Notes under the pieces: generated by a model
Told to the model about the DNA's origin: nothing
What the model saw: the letters and a program-made list of their open reading frames with translations, nothing else
Database searches by the model: none
In this document: piece after piece, positions 8,578 to 17,000 of the stretch
Layout of the letters: the number at the start of each line of letters is the position of its first letter
How positions within the stretch are numbered: position 1 is the stretch's first letter
Source of the DNA: CAZDET01 sp964504335
GTDB taxonomy: Bacteria > Bacteroidota > Bacteroidia > Chitinophagales > Saprospiraceae
Direction: 5' to 3'
Assembly: GCA_964504335.1 (NCBI GenBank)
Contig: CAZDET010000078.1
Location: forward strand, 1-20,109
Length of the DNA: 20,109 bases
Translations under genes and position numbers: made by a program

Positions 8578-9096
8578 TTAGTTCAAGTCAATATCGTCGA
8601 CGAGCTTGGCCACGTACTGCTCCTGGTCGGACTCGGTAGCCAGTTTTTCGCGCAGAATTTTTTCCGCAATCGTGACGGCCATAATTCCCACTTGATTTTT
8701 CAAATCGGTGATGGCTGCCATGCGTTGGTTTTCGATATCTTGCTTGGCATTAGTCACTAGTTTATTGGCCTCTTTGCGTGCCTCGTCTTTTGCTTCCTCG
8801 ATCATGCGCCGGCGCTCTTGATCAGCTTCCTGCAACATGCGGGTGCGCTCCTCGCGCGCTTCGGCGAGCAGGCGTTCGTTTTCGGCCGTCAGGTTTTGCA
8901 TATCCTCCCGGGCGCGCTTGGCCTCATCCAGTGAATGCTGGATGTCGTCTTCGCGCTTTTTCAGGGCATTCTGAATGGGGCGAAAAGCCAATCGCCCGAG
9001 GGCAAAGTAGACGATGATGAAGATCAGCAGAGTCCAGAAGAACAGACCGAATGCGGGTTGGATGACCGTAAATTCCGCGAGGAGCAAATTAAACAT
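8578..9096 (-). CDS. atpF: F-type ATP synthase b subunit
   Basis: Subunit b forms the peripheral stalk. The 172-residue protein has one N-terminal membrane helix (about 15-38, FGLFFWTLLIFIIVYFAL) followed by a long, charged, heptad-like helix rich in Glu, Lys, Arg and Ala (about 45-165), as the family requires. It is encoded between atpE and atpH. The spacer to atpE (106 bp) is unusually long for this cluster and contains a GC-rich hairpin. Confidence 0.96.
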   Translation of the reverse strand: MFNLLLAEFTVIQPAFGLFFWTLLIFIIVYFALGRLAFRPIQNALKKREDDIQHSLDEAKRAREDMQNLTAENERLLAEAREERTRMLQEADQERRRMIEEAKDEARKEANKLVTNAKQDIENQRMAAITDLKNQVGIMAVTIAEKILREKLATESDQEQYVAKLVDDIDLN

Positions 9097-9135
9097 GCGA
9101 GGAATATTGACTTGTGATAAAACCAGTTTGCTGAA

Positions 9136-9171
9136 GTCGGCCCCGCCGCCAACCGCGGTTCGGTGGCCGAC
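9136..9171 (-). promoter_or_regulatory. GC-rich hairpin in the atpE-atpF spacer
   Basis: GTCGGCC (9136-9142) pairs with GGCCGAC (9165-9171). The enclosed stretch contains the perfect 10-base palindrome AACCGCGGTT (9151-9160). In the transcript it sits directly 3' of atpE and 5' of atpF, and no T-run follows. It resembles an mRNA-stabilising or partially terminating structure, a plausible way to obtain more c subunit than b subunit. The structure is visible; the function is inferred. Confidence 0.6.
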
Positions 9172-9202
9172 TCATTCGTTTGGTGCGTATCCGCCGGATG
9201 GA

Positions 9203-9400
9203 TTATCCAACGGAAAGCAGACCTACAACGATGGCGAAGAGGGCAGCACCCTCGACCAGCGCCGCGGTCAGGATCATGTTGTTACGGATATCACCTACTG
9301 CTTCCGGCTGACGGGCAATCGCGTCCATTGCACGGCTACCAATCATACCTACGCCGATTCCGGCGGCCAGTGCGGCAATTCCTGCTCCAATAGCACCCAT
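9203..9400 (-). CDS. atpE: F-type ATP synthase c subunit
   Basis: Subunit c forms the membrane rotor ring that carries protons. The 65-residue protein is short for the family (usually 70-85) but has both helices: a glycine/alanine-rich helix 1 (about 2-24), the polar loop with the conserved R-Q-P (30-32), and helix 2 with the ion-carrying carboxylate E50 in ALVEGAALFA. The residue after E50 is glycine and helix 1 lacks the glutamine of sodium-type rings, so a proton-driven ring is inferred. The N-terminus starts almost directly in helix 1, with no in-frame start farther upstream. Confidence 0.96.
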   Translation of the reverse strand: MGAIGAGIAALAAGIGVGMIGSRAMDAIARQPEAVGDIRNNMILTAALVEGAALFAIVVGLLSVG

Positions 9401-9441
9401 GGTTCTGAATTTAAACTGGTTATGAAAATTCTCTTTATTTC

Positions 9442-10758
9442 TTATGCCGTAGCCACCGCAGCACCCTCGTGCTCGTGGTGGTGGTCGTGATCATGCCCCT
9501 CTTCGACCGCTGCCCCAATGTAACTGGCCGACAGAATTGCGAAGATGAACGCCTGCAAAAAGGCCACCAGCAACTCGATCAGATTCATAAAGATCGTGAA
9601 CAGCACCCCGACAACACCACCCATCGTAGCTCCGCTCAGGCTCTCTCCGTTGTTGCCGAAGAGGAAGATCAATCCAATCAGACTCAAAATGATAATGTGG
9701 CCGGCCGTAATGTTTGCAAACAATCGGATCATTAAGGAGAAGGGCTTAATAAACAGACCCAGTACCTCCACAATAGCCAATACCGGCTTCACCCAAATGG
9801 GAATGCCCGGCATCCAAAGGATGTGCTGCCAGTAATGTCCGTTGCCGTTTATGTTGGTAACGATGAACGTGAACACGGCCAGGGCCATCGTCACCGCCAG
9901 GTTACCCGTGATGTTCGGTGATCCGATCAGCGGGATCAAGCCGAATAAGTTGCAGAACAGGATGAAGAAGAAGAGCGTCATGATGAAGGGCTGAAAACGC
10001 TCGTAGTGCTTTTCGCCAATCATGGGGATCGTTACCTCATCGCGAATAAACACAAAGAAGGGCTCCAAAAAAGACTGGATGCCACTCGGTGCCTTGCCTT
10101 CATTGCGTCGATAGCCGGCGGCTGCCGCTGTCCAGACAAGGATCAGCAGAATCGAGGCAATGATCATCATGAATACATTCTTGGTAATGGAGAAGTCGTA
10201 GAAGCTCGTCACACCACCTCCCAGCAGGCCACCGTCCATTTTACTGGGCGCATCCAGGCGGTAGGGCTTGCCGTGGTAAATGGCGTAGTAGGCGCTCTCC
10301 GCCTCCATCTCTCCGGCTTCGTTGCGTACGGAATCCGTCTCGTAGACAATGCACTCGATGTGCGCCTCTCCCTCCATTTTTGGAAAAGAGGCATCGGCAA
10401 TGCGGTGTACGCGGCCGTGGTTGAGAACGTAACCATCAACCGAAGTGTGACCGTGCTCGAAGGCGGAGGACATGGTGACCGTCCACCCGTGGTCGGGAGC
10501 GTACAAAAACACTGGCAGTGGAAGGCTAACGTCGCCAAAGAGATGCACTTCGTTCGCATCGGAAATGTGCTCCATCACGGTGCCGACCGGATCGTACTCG
10601 TGATCCTCGTGGGCACAGCTTTTGGAGGTAGCGTGTTCTTCCGTCGCGTGTTTGTCTTCTCCGTCAGCGGCATTGTCGCTTTCGTGCTGAGCAGCCAGGG
10701 ACAAACCGTTGAAAATCAGAAAGAGAGCTAGTATAAAATGGACCCGTTTTGCAAGCAT
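9442..10758 (-). CDS. atpB: F-type ATP synthase a subunit with extended periplasmic N-terminus
   Basis: Subunit a forms the proton half-channels against the c-ring. The protein is 438 residues, well above the 230-290 typical of Proteobacteria. It starts with a hydrophobic signal-like segment (about 8-23) and a His/Glu/Asp-rich stretch (24-55). A soluble domain follows to about residue 190, of the kind seen in Bacteroidota AtpB. The membrane core follows: helices at about 193-215, 257-280 and 285-302, then the essential arginine R345 in LMIRLFANITAGH, and Q402 in AFLQAFIFAILSASYIGAA. A His-rich tail (GHDHDHHHEHEG, 421-432) ends the protein. It is the first gene of the operon seen here, with no atpI in front. 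Confidence 0.96.
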   Translation of the reverse strand: MLAKRVHFILALFLIFNGLSLAAQHESDNAADGEDKHATEEHATSKSCAHEDHEYDPVGTVMEHISDANEVHLFGDVSLPLPVFLYAPDHGWTVTMSSAFEHGHTSVDGYVLNHGRVHRIADASFPKMEGEAHIECIVYETDSVRNEAGEMEAESAYYAIYHGKPYRLDAPSKMDGGLLGGGVTSFYDFSITKNVFMMIIASILLILVWTAAAAGYRRNEGKAPSGIQSFLEPFFVFIRDEVTIPMIGEKHYERFQPFIMTLFFFILFCNLFGLIPLIGSPNITGNLAVTMALAVFTFIVTNINGNGHYWQHILWMPGIPIWVKPVLAIVEVLGLFIKPFSLMIRLFANITAGHIIILSLIGLIFLFGNNGESLSGATMGGVVGVLFTIFMNLIELLVAFLQAFIFAILSASYIGAAVEEGHDHDHHHEHEGAAVATA

Positions 10759-10784
10759 GCTGTGTGCCTTTTCCTAAACTCGTG

Positions 10785-10792
10785 CAAAGGTA
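10785..10792 (-). promoter_or_regulatory. Candidate -7 promoter element of the atp operon
   Basis: TACCTTTG on the - strand fits TAnnTTTG and lies 26 nt before the atpB ATG. At the -33 position (19 nt further up) there is only TTTT, a weak match to TTTG. Its place directly in front of the first operon gene makes it a reasonable candidate. Confidence 0.45.
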
Positions 10793-10884
10793 GACACTTT
10801 GGGCCGTTAAAAAAAGTTGGCATACGGTTTTTTACCCCACCTGGAAAGAAGACCGAGCAATTGACAATTAGGAACTTACACAAC

Positions 10885-10914
10885 GAATAAATGACGATTC
10901 TTTATCATTTATTC
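10885..10914. other. 10-bp perfect inverted repeat between the protease gene and atpB
   Basis: GAATAAATGA (10885-10894) and TCATTTATTC (10905-10914) are perfect inverted repeats around a 10-nt loop. They sit in the 259-bp spacer between the end of the protease gene and the atpB start, about 127 bp upstream of atpB. No T-run follows. It could be a protease-gene terminator, a protein-binding site acting on the atp promoter, or both. The rest of the spacer shows no gene. Confidence 0.5.
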
Positions 10915-11017
10915 AACGAAACGAGGAATAACCGACGGAAATTTCTGGTATCCATCCGACTACAAAATTTTCATTGGCCTGGAAGCCTATTGGATGCCTG
11001 GAAATACCTGTCTGATT

Positions 11018-11908
11018 TCATCCATTTGGAAGGGAGGACTCGATGTACATTCGTCGATTTTTCCAGTCGAGCGTGATGCATTGCTGCTCGAAGAGGCGGG
11101 TTCCTACTTTGGCCAGTGCGCCGGCCCGGCCCCTGGCCAGCACGCTGCCCATAGCCCGGGGGCCCAGTTGCACTCCGGGTAGATTGACCACCACCATCCG
11201 CTCGGGCGTTCCCTGCCCCAGCAGGCCGGTAGAGCCGGTCGTGTAACCGCGCATGACCAGCAGGTTTTGATCGGTGGCCAGCTGTTCGAGGGTGTGCTGG
11301 CCCAGTTCCAGTTCGCCGTTGTAGCCGAGATCGAGCAGGAAGCGTTGGGATCGCCCCTGCCCCAGTGTTACGGACAAGTGCATCCGGGCTCCTTTCGCCT
11401 GGATCAGGGGTACCCAGGCGGCGGTTTTCGGAAGGAATTGACCGGAGCGAAATAAATGGATGCGTTGTTTCGGAAAATCGATGCGCCAGTGAAACTGCTG
11501 CATTACGTCAACTCCGATGATGCCGTCGATGCCCAATCGGCCCAGGCCGTTGCGGGCCTTCAGATCGACGACCCGCGCATAGCGGTTGCGCAACCGGAAC
11601 GACCCCAGTTGCATGTCGCGCAGGCGCAGGCGCTCGACCGTGGCCGTGCGTTGGTTGGAGTCGCGCACGCGCTGCTTCTTGCGCCACCGGAACCCCAGTT
11701 TTTGGGCAATATTTTTGGAAATGACCGTCTCCGAAGTACCACTATCTACCAAAAAGGTATAGGTGCGCCCTTCGACGTCGGCATCCACTAAAATGAGCCC
11801 TTTCAAATTGCGGAAAGAGAGGATCGAATACTGCGCGGCCACGAAGAGTGGGCCCAAAAGAGTGCAGCAGCAGACAACCACCATCACGAGGCGGCGATTT
11901 ATCGCCAT
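11018..11908 (-). CDS. Retropepsin-like aspartyl protease, exported
   Basis: This is a predicted periplasmic or envelope protein of 296 residues with two retropepsin-type lobes. I chose the ATG at 11908 because it gives a signal-like N-terminus (RRLVMVVVCCCTLLGPLFVAAQ); a TTG 36 nt earlier is also in frame. Lobe 1 has the catalytic motif FLVDSGTSETVIS with D55-S56-G57, then GIDGIIGVDVMQQFHWRIDF, the family's flap/hydrophobic-Gly region. Lobe 2 repeats the pattern with FLLDLGYNGEL: D193 is kept but the motif is DLG instead of DTG/DSG. A closing strand TLDWKNRRMYIE follows. The family is common in Bacteroidota; its substrates are unknown to me. It is a single gene, divergent from the tocopherol-cyclase-like gene. 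Confidence 0.82.
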   Translation of the reverse strand: MAINRRLVMVVVCCCTLLGPLFVAAQYSILSFRNLKGLILVDADVEGRTYTFLVDSGTSETVISKNIAQKLGFRWRKKQRVRDSNQRTATVERLRLRDMQLGSFRLRNRYARVVDLKARNGLGRLGIDGIIGVDVMQQFHWRIDFPKQRIHLFRSGQFLPKTAAWVPLIQAKGARMHLSVTLGQGRSQRFLLDLGYNGELELGQHTLEQLATDQNLLVMRGYTTGSTGLLGQGTPERMVVVNLPGVQLGPRAMGSVLARGRAGALAKVGTRLFEQQCITLDWKNRRMYIESSLPNG

Positions 11909-12014
11909 AATGTCGGGGTTAACTCGATTTAAAATAAGTGACAATCAACAGCGAAACGCCCTCAAGCATTAAGATATTGATTTGCCGTAACCCTCCTAAC
12001 ACATCATTAATAGA

Positions 12015-13007
12015 ATGTTTAGCAATTGGCAACGGCGCTGGCGCGCCCTCTGGAATCCGGAAATGTACCACGGCTGGACGCGGCGGCGCAGCTACTTTGA
12101 AGGCTGGTACTTCAAAGTTATCGCACCGGAGGGCGCGGCCGCCCTCGCCTTTATCCCCGGCATCGCGATGGAAGGGGATGGCCGCAAGCACGCCTTTATC
12201 CAGGTACTGGACGGACAGGCCGTAGAAAGCCATTATTACGAATTTCCGGCTTCGGAATTTCGGCCGGCCGACGACCGCTTCGAACTCCGAATCGGCAACA
12301 ACTTTTTTTCTCCCCACCGGATAGAATTGCACCTGCCCGATTTTGAGGGGGCTCTGGCGTTTTCCGATCCGGTTCGGTGGCCCCGCCAGTTGGGAGCGCC
12401 GGGCATCATGGGCTGGTATTCTTTCGTGCCGTTTATGGAAACCTACCACGATATCGTCAGCATGGACCACCGGATCGATGGGCGGCTTCGGGTGCAGGGA
12501 TCAACGGTAGATTTCACAAATGGCAAAGGCTACATCGAAAAAGACTGGGGCACTTCGTTTCCAAGCTCCTGGATTTGGATGCAGTCCAACCATCTGGAGA
12601 GCGAGCGGCCCGCCTCGCTTTTCTTCTCGGTGGCGCGCATTCCCTGGCTGGGCAGCCACTTTGTCGGGTACATTAGTGGCTTGCTGTGGGAAGGGCGGTT
12701 ATATCAAATGGCAACCTACACCGGAGCGAAGTTGCACGTGGAGTTGGAAGACGATCGCATCTTCGTACGCTTGTCCGACCGCAGGCAACTACTGGAAATA
12801 AGCGGCCAGCCGGGGCCAGGAGCGCAGCTCCAATCTCCGCTAACCGGCCAGATGACCGGCAAAGTACAGGAAAGTTTACAGGGGCGTTTGACTATTCGAT
12901 TCGAGATCGCGGGCAAGACATGCTACAATGGGCCGGGCCTCCACGCAGGCTTGGAAGTATCCGGGCCGGTTGCGAAGGAGCTAATCGAACCAGCTCCTAC
13001 TCGTTGA
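12015..13007 (+). CDS. Tocopherol cyclase family protein
   Basis: The 330-residue protein matches the tocopherol cyclase/lipocalin-like family (Pfam Tocopherol_cycl). Hallmarks are YFEGWYFK at 27-34, GWYSFVPFMETYHDIVSMDH at 133-152 and GYIEKDWGTSFPSSWIWMQS at 172-191. In plants and cyanobacteria the family closes the chromanol ring of vitamin E. Bacteroidota lack the rest of that pathway, so the true substrate here is unknown; a lipid or prenyl compound is only a guess. No signal peptide is visible, so it is probably cytoplasmic or membrane-peripheral. The last 11 nt overlap the convergent small membrane gene. The ATG start at 12015 fits the family N-terminus. Confidence 0.88.
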   Translation: MFSNWQRRWRALWNPEMYHGWTRRRSYFEGWYFKVIAPEGAAALAFIPGIAMEGDGRKHAFIQVLDGQAVESHYYEFPASEFRPADDRFELRIGNNFFSPHRIELHLPDFEGALAFSDPVRWPRQLGAPGIMGWYSFVPFMETYHDIVSMDHRIDGRLRVQGSTVDFTNGKGYIEKDWGTSFPSSWIWMQSNHLESERPASLFFSVARIPWLGSHFVGYISGLLWEGRLYQMATYTGAKLHVELEDDRIFVRLSDRRQLLEISGQPGPGAQLQSPLTGQMTGKVQESLQGRLTIRFEIAGKTCYNGPGLHAGLEVSGPVAKELIEPAPTR

Positions 13008-13206
13008 GCGACTTTCTAAGAAATTTGGTCGACACAAACGGTGCCGCATACACAATCACAAAAGCCGCACTGACTCCCCATATCGTACTCACCATCAGAC
13101 TCTCAACCGTCAGCGGACCGTGAATCAGCCGATCCGCGCGGGAAATAAAGAGCGTTATCAGGAGAAATACGAATAGGAAGACGACGAACTTATTAGTTCT
13201 ACCCAT
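12997..13206 (-). CDS. Small two-helix membrane protein, unknown function
   Basis: This 69-residue protein has two predicted membrane helices (about 7-22, FVVFLFVFLLITLFIS, and 39-57, MVSTIWGVSAAFVIVYAA) separated by a polar linker. The ends are basic (GRTNK at the start, KFLRKSLNE at the end). It starts with ATG at 13206. Its 3' end overlaps the convergent tocopherol-cyclase-like gene by 11 nt. The hydrophobic pattern with flanking charges supports a real gene, but I recognise no family. Confidence 0.65.
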   Translation of the reverse strand: MGRTNKFVVFLFVFLLITLFISRADRLIHGPLTVESLMVSTIWGVSAAFVIVYAAPFVSTKFLRKSLNE

Positions 13207-13456
13207 AAAATTAGTGTTGTCTATTTTATTAGATAACAGTTTCAGAGGCTCCTTGTTAGGACGATTAATTCACAAAAAGTGACAGTTTTCCCTGTACGTC
13301 CAGCCGCATCTATGGTTTCATCAACTTCTTTAATCAGAGTTTAATAAAAACCTAAATCGTCGAATAGTTTACGCAGTTGAGCGGAAGCTGCCATCCACCT
13401 TCCCAACCACCTTTCCGAATTTTGCGTTACATTAGGGTAGTATAACGTATGTACCA
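13207..13456. other. Divergent intergenic region, no gene seen
   Basis: This 250-bp AT-richer spacer separates the small membrane protein gene (-) from the YkvA-family gene (+), so it should hold promoters for both. A TTTG at 13421-13424 is followed 18 nt later by TAACGTATG, a weak match to a -33/-7 pair for the + gene, but it would leave almost no leader. I see no convincing operator or RNA. Confidence 0.4.
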
Positions 13457-13849
13457 GTGAATATTAAGAATCTAATTGAGCCATACCAGCGCGCCTTCTC
13501 TGAGAGCAAGCTGACGCGAAAGATCACCAGCGGTGCCAAGCAAATCGGTGTACAATCGGTTTATATGGCCTTGTTGTTACTGTTTGCCTACAAACGGAAG
13601 GATACCCCTTCCTGGGCTAAGAAAGTCGTATTGGGCGCATTGGGTTACCTCATCGCCCCGCTCGATCTACTCCCCGACCTTTCTCCTTTTGTCGGATACA
13701 CCGACGACCTCGGCATTCTGAGCTTCGGGTTGGTTACCATAGCGGCTTACGTCGATGAAGAGGTACGCGGAAAGGCCCGCGGCCAGTTACAGCGGTGGTT
13801 TGGAAAAATCGATGAGGCCGATCTGAAGTCTATTGACGATAAGTTGTAA
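13457..13849 (+). CDS. YkvA family (DUF1232) membrane protein
   Basis: The 130-residue protein has the DUF1232 core at about 56-92: VLGALGYLIAPLDLLPDLSP, then FVGYTDDLGILSFGL. Its repeated D/P pattern (PLDLLPD, GYTDDL) between two hydrophobic stretches is diagnostic of the family. The function of YkvA-type proteins is not established. The start is GTG at 13457; the ATG 8 nt earlier is out of frame and stops at once. Three nt after the stop begins a pair of hairpins that may terminate it. Confidence 0.88.
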   Translation: MNIKNLIEPYQRAFSESKLTRKITSGAKQIGVQSVYMALLLLFAYKRKDTPSWAKKVVLGALGYLIAPLDLLPDLSPFVGYTDDLGILSFGLVTIAAYVDEEVRGKARGQLQRWFGKIDEADLKSIDDKL

Positions 13850-13851
13850 GA

Positions 13852-13888
13852 GATGCTATGTTAGCATCCATCCCGGCCCTCTCGGGAT
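13852..13888. terminator. Two adjacent hairpins after the YkvA-family gene
   Basis: GATGCTA (13852-13858)/TAGCATC (13862-13868) form a 7-bp stem with a 3-nt loop. ATCCCG (13870-13875)/CGGGAT (13883-13888) form a 6-bp stem with a 7-nt loop directly after it. They start 3 nt after the stop codon. There is no T-run, so this is a terminator or RNA 3'-end structure by position only. Confidence 0.4.
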
Positions 13889-13903
13889 CGATTGGAGAAT
13901 ATC

Positions 13904-14020
13904 ATGACTAATGTCGGTAGAAGTAAAACTCCTTTTGTGGTAAATGCCATTAAACTGGACGTAGTCCCCGCTGCGGCCAATAGGCTGATTGCCCTCGACC
14001 CAACGGCCATCGAGCAATAG
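13904..14020 (+). other. Possible small ORF (38 aa), or shadow of a - strand frame
   Basis: An ATG at 13904 with GGAGA 5 nt upstream opens a 38-codon frame reading MTNVGRSKTPFVVNAIK and so on. On the opposite strand, the frame that continues past the stop of the cyclase gene is also open for 59 codons (14035 down to 13859), reading LLLDGRWVEGNQPIGRSGDY and on. At most one of the two is likely real and I cannot decide; I recognise neither. Confidence 0.2.
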
Positions 14021-14035
14021 CCCTACCCGAATTTT

Positions 14036-17000
14036 CTATGGCTTGCGTTGCGCCGCGAAAGCCGCCCCCTTGGATGGAATAACTAAATACATCGACAACC
14101 TCGTTCGGTGCTCTTCGAAGTTGCCGTAGGGCTCTGCCTCGAATTGCTCGGCCACCAGTTGGTAGGTATGCCCGGAGATATTCACCCGCCCGACGGGGCT
14201 CACGGTCTCCATTCTCGAAGCAATATTGACGGTTTCCCCCCAGATGTCGTAGGCAAACTTTCTCGTGCCGACCACCCCGGCAATGACCGGACCGGTATGC
14301 AGCCCAATGCGGGCCTCAAACACGGGTTGCCCCCGTTCGATCCGTTCGCGGGCGCTTCGATCCATGAAGGCCTGGATATCCAGCGCGGCCGCCACCGCCC
14401 GGAGGGCACCGCTGGGCCCGTCGCCGTCCAATCCTCCGATACAGAGATAGGCATCACCGATGGTTTTGATCTTCTCCAACCCGTGCCGGTCGATGATGTC
14501 GTCGAAGGCACAAAAATGGTAATCGATTTCGGCCACGAGCTCTTCCGGTTGCAGTTGCTCGGAAATGCGGGTAAAGTTTTTGAAATCAGAGAATAAGACG
14601 GTAATGTGATTGTACCGCTGCGCACGGGCAAATCCCTTGAGCTTGAGTTCTTCGGCCGTTTCGGCGGGTAAAATGTTGAGCAACAATTCTTCGCTTTTCT
14701 GCTTTTCGGCCTCCAGTTCCCGCGTGCGCCTTGCCACCTCCAATTCCAATGCCTGCTGGCGGCGTTCGGCCAGGTAAATCCGGTAGCGGAACAACGCGAG
14801 CAGGAGGAGCAGACCGACGCCTGCTATCCCTAACCAAAACCAGAAGCTCTGGTAATAGGGCTGGCGGATATGTATCGGGATGGCCAACTCATCGGGGCTC
14901 CAGGGCTGCCCCACCGACCGGCCGCGAACGCGCAGGGTGTAGTTGCCCGGTGGAATATCGTTGAAGCGGACGAGCGGTTCCATTTGCTCCTCTGACCAGG
15001 CCTGGTCGTAGCCTTTCAACAAATAGCTGTACAAATTTTGGTTGCCGCTCCGGTAGTCGGCCAGGGTGAATTCGACCATGAATACGCGGGCCAGGTGCGA
15101 CAACTCGACCTCAAAAGCATCCTCATCGGCGGGAATGAGCAGTTGATGAAGACTGTCCGTACGTCCGTCGAGGTAGGAAAATCCCGTGAGCAGCAGCGGC
15201 ATGGTACGGCGTTCGGCCTTGTGTGCGAGGTAGCGCTCGCTGGGGTAGAAGGCGTTTACGCCATTCAGCCCTCCGAAATACAAGCGCCCGTCGCGCGCCT
15301 GGAAAAAGCTGATTCGGTTGAACTCGTTGCTAGACAGGCCATCGGCCGTGAAAAAATTCAGGCACTGGTCCGTCGCCAGCGAATAGCGGCACAAGCCGTA
15401 GTCGGTGCTCAGCCAAAGGCAGCTATCGCCTTCCGACAATATGCCGTTGATAAACAAATTGGGTAATTGGTGCGCCTCGCCCAGCGTTCGGATGGCATTG
15501 GTAGCGGTGTCGAGTATTTGCAGGCCATTGCCGGTAGCCACATACAATTTTCCGGCTCCATCTCCGAGAATGGCGTTGATTTGCGGATGGGCCAACTTGG
15601 CCGGACTCCCCTTCTTGCGGTGATAGTGGATGCGCGTTCCGGTATCGAGATCTTCCCGGTACAAGCCGTTATCGAGGGTGCCGACCCACAGGGTTCGATC
15701 CTGGAAATACAAATAACTGATGGCCCCCATATCCGGTTGCCAGGGGCCCGCCGCCGAATCGTGCACCCGCAGCTGTCGGCGTTCGGGGTCGTAGCGATAC
15801 AAATAGTGCTGATAGCCGAACCATAAATCGCCGTCCGGCCCCTTGGTAACGGCCCCCAGGTCCTTGGGCGGATGCCGGAAGAGGGTATCGGTCCGCAGGG
15901 TTTCCAGGTCGATACTCAGTCCGTTTCCCGTGTACAGTTTGCCGGCATCGTAGGCAATGCCGAAGGGATAGTTGAAGTAATCGTTAGACGGGAAAAGGGG
16001 GCGCACGCTATTCTGCGCCGGATCGAGCACGTGGATGGAGTTGTAGTAGGAAATGTAAATGTTGCCTGCATCATCCTCGGTGATTCCACGGACGCTGCAC
16101 TGGACGTTGCTGCAATATTCACTACCGCCCGCCAGATAGTGATCGAAGAGGCGATCACTTTGGGCGATGCGGATAGCGCCAAAATCGGAAGCCACCCAGA
16201 TCGTGCCGGACAAGTCGCGGTATATCTGCCGGTAATTACAGGTATTGCGCACCACTTGCCGGACGAGCGCATCGTGGTCAATTAGCCGTTTTTCCAGCTG
16301 GTCGTATTGCCATAGCAGACCCAAACCGCCAATCCAAATATCTTCTTCTTCCGAAACGTACAGGGTCTGCAATTCCTGGGTAGCTTCCAATGACAATTCA
16401 AGCGGCAGTTCCTCGAAGTCATTGTCGCCAGCGCCCCGGAAAAACAGCCGACCATCGCTCATCAGTACCCAGAGCTTTCCGTTGGCCGATTGTAGGTCCA
16501 CGACCCGGGTAGTCTGATCTTCAACCGTGGGTAGGCTGTCGCGCCCCAGCAACAGGCCCGTCTGTGGGTCGAGGCGGTACAAGAGGTGTTCGTAGTACCC
16601 CAGGTAGAGGACACTATCGAAAAGAAGCAGCGGCCGTTGGGCGTATTGCCCCGGGAGCAACAAGACTTCCTGCAGCGCTCCGGAGGGCGTGAGCAATTGC
16701 AGGGCAATGGCTCCACTGCGTTCTTCCTGGGTCGTCAGCCATACGAACTGGCCGTAGGGCTGCATATTCGTCGGCACCAGCGAGCTGCGTCGTTCGATGG
16801 GGCCTTCCTTAATTTTGATCGATTGCATCGCTTCGCCATCCGCTTCCATTACGGTCAGGAAGTCGGGGCTGCCCACCCACATGCGCCCCTGTTCGTCGAA
16901 GGCGATGCCGTTGGTGAAGTCGGTTTCCCGTTCGGAGAAGGGCGGGCGCTGGCGGTACTGCTCGAAGCGATACCCGTCGAAGCGATTCAGCCCGTTGAAG

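Noticed and set aside
9203..9400. Sodium-type c-ring
   Set aside because: The residue after the ion-binding glutamate is glycine and the helix 1 glutamine of sodium-type rings is absent, so a proton ring is more likely.
10891..11182. Short + strand frames of about 60 codons in the spacer upstream of atpB and at the protease 3' end
   Set aside because: One starts inside the inverted repeat, the other overlaps the protease gene antisense; neither shows family resemblance or a ribosome-binding site.
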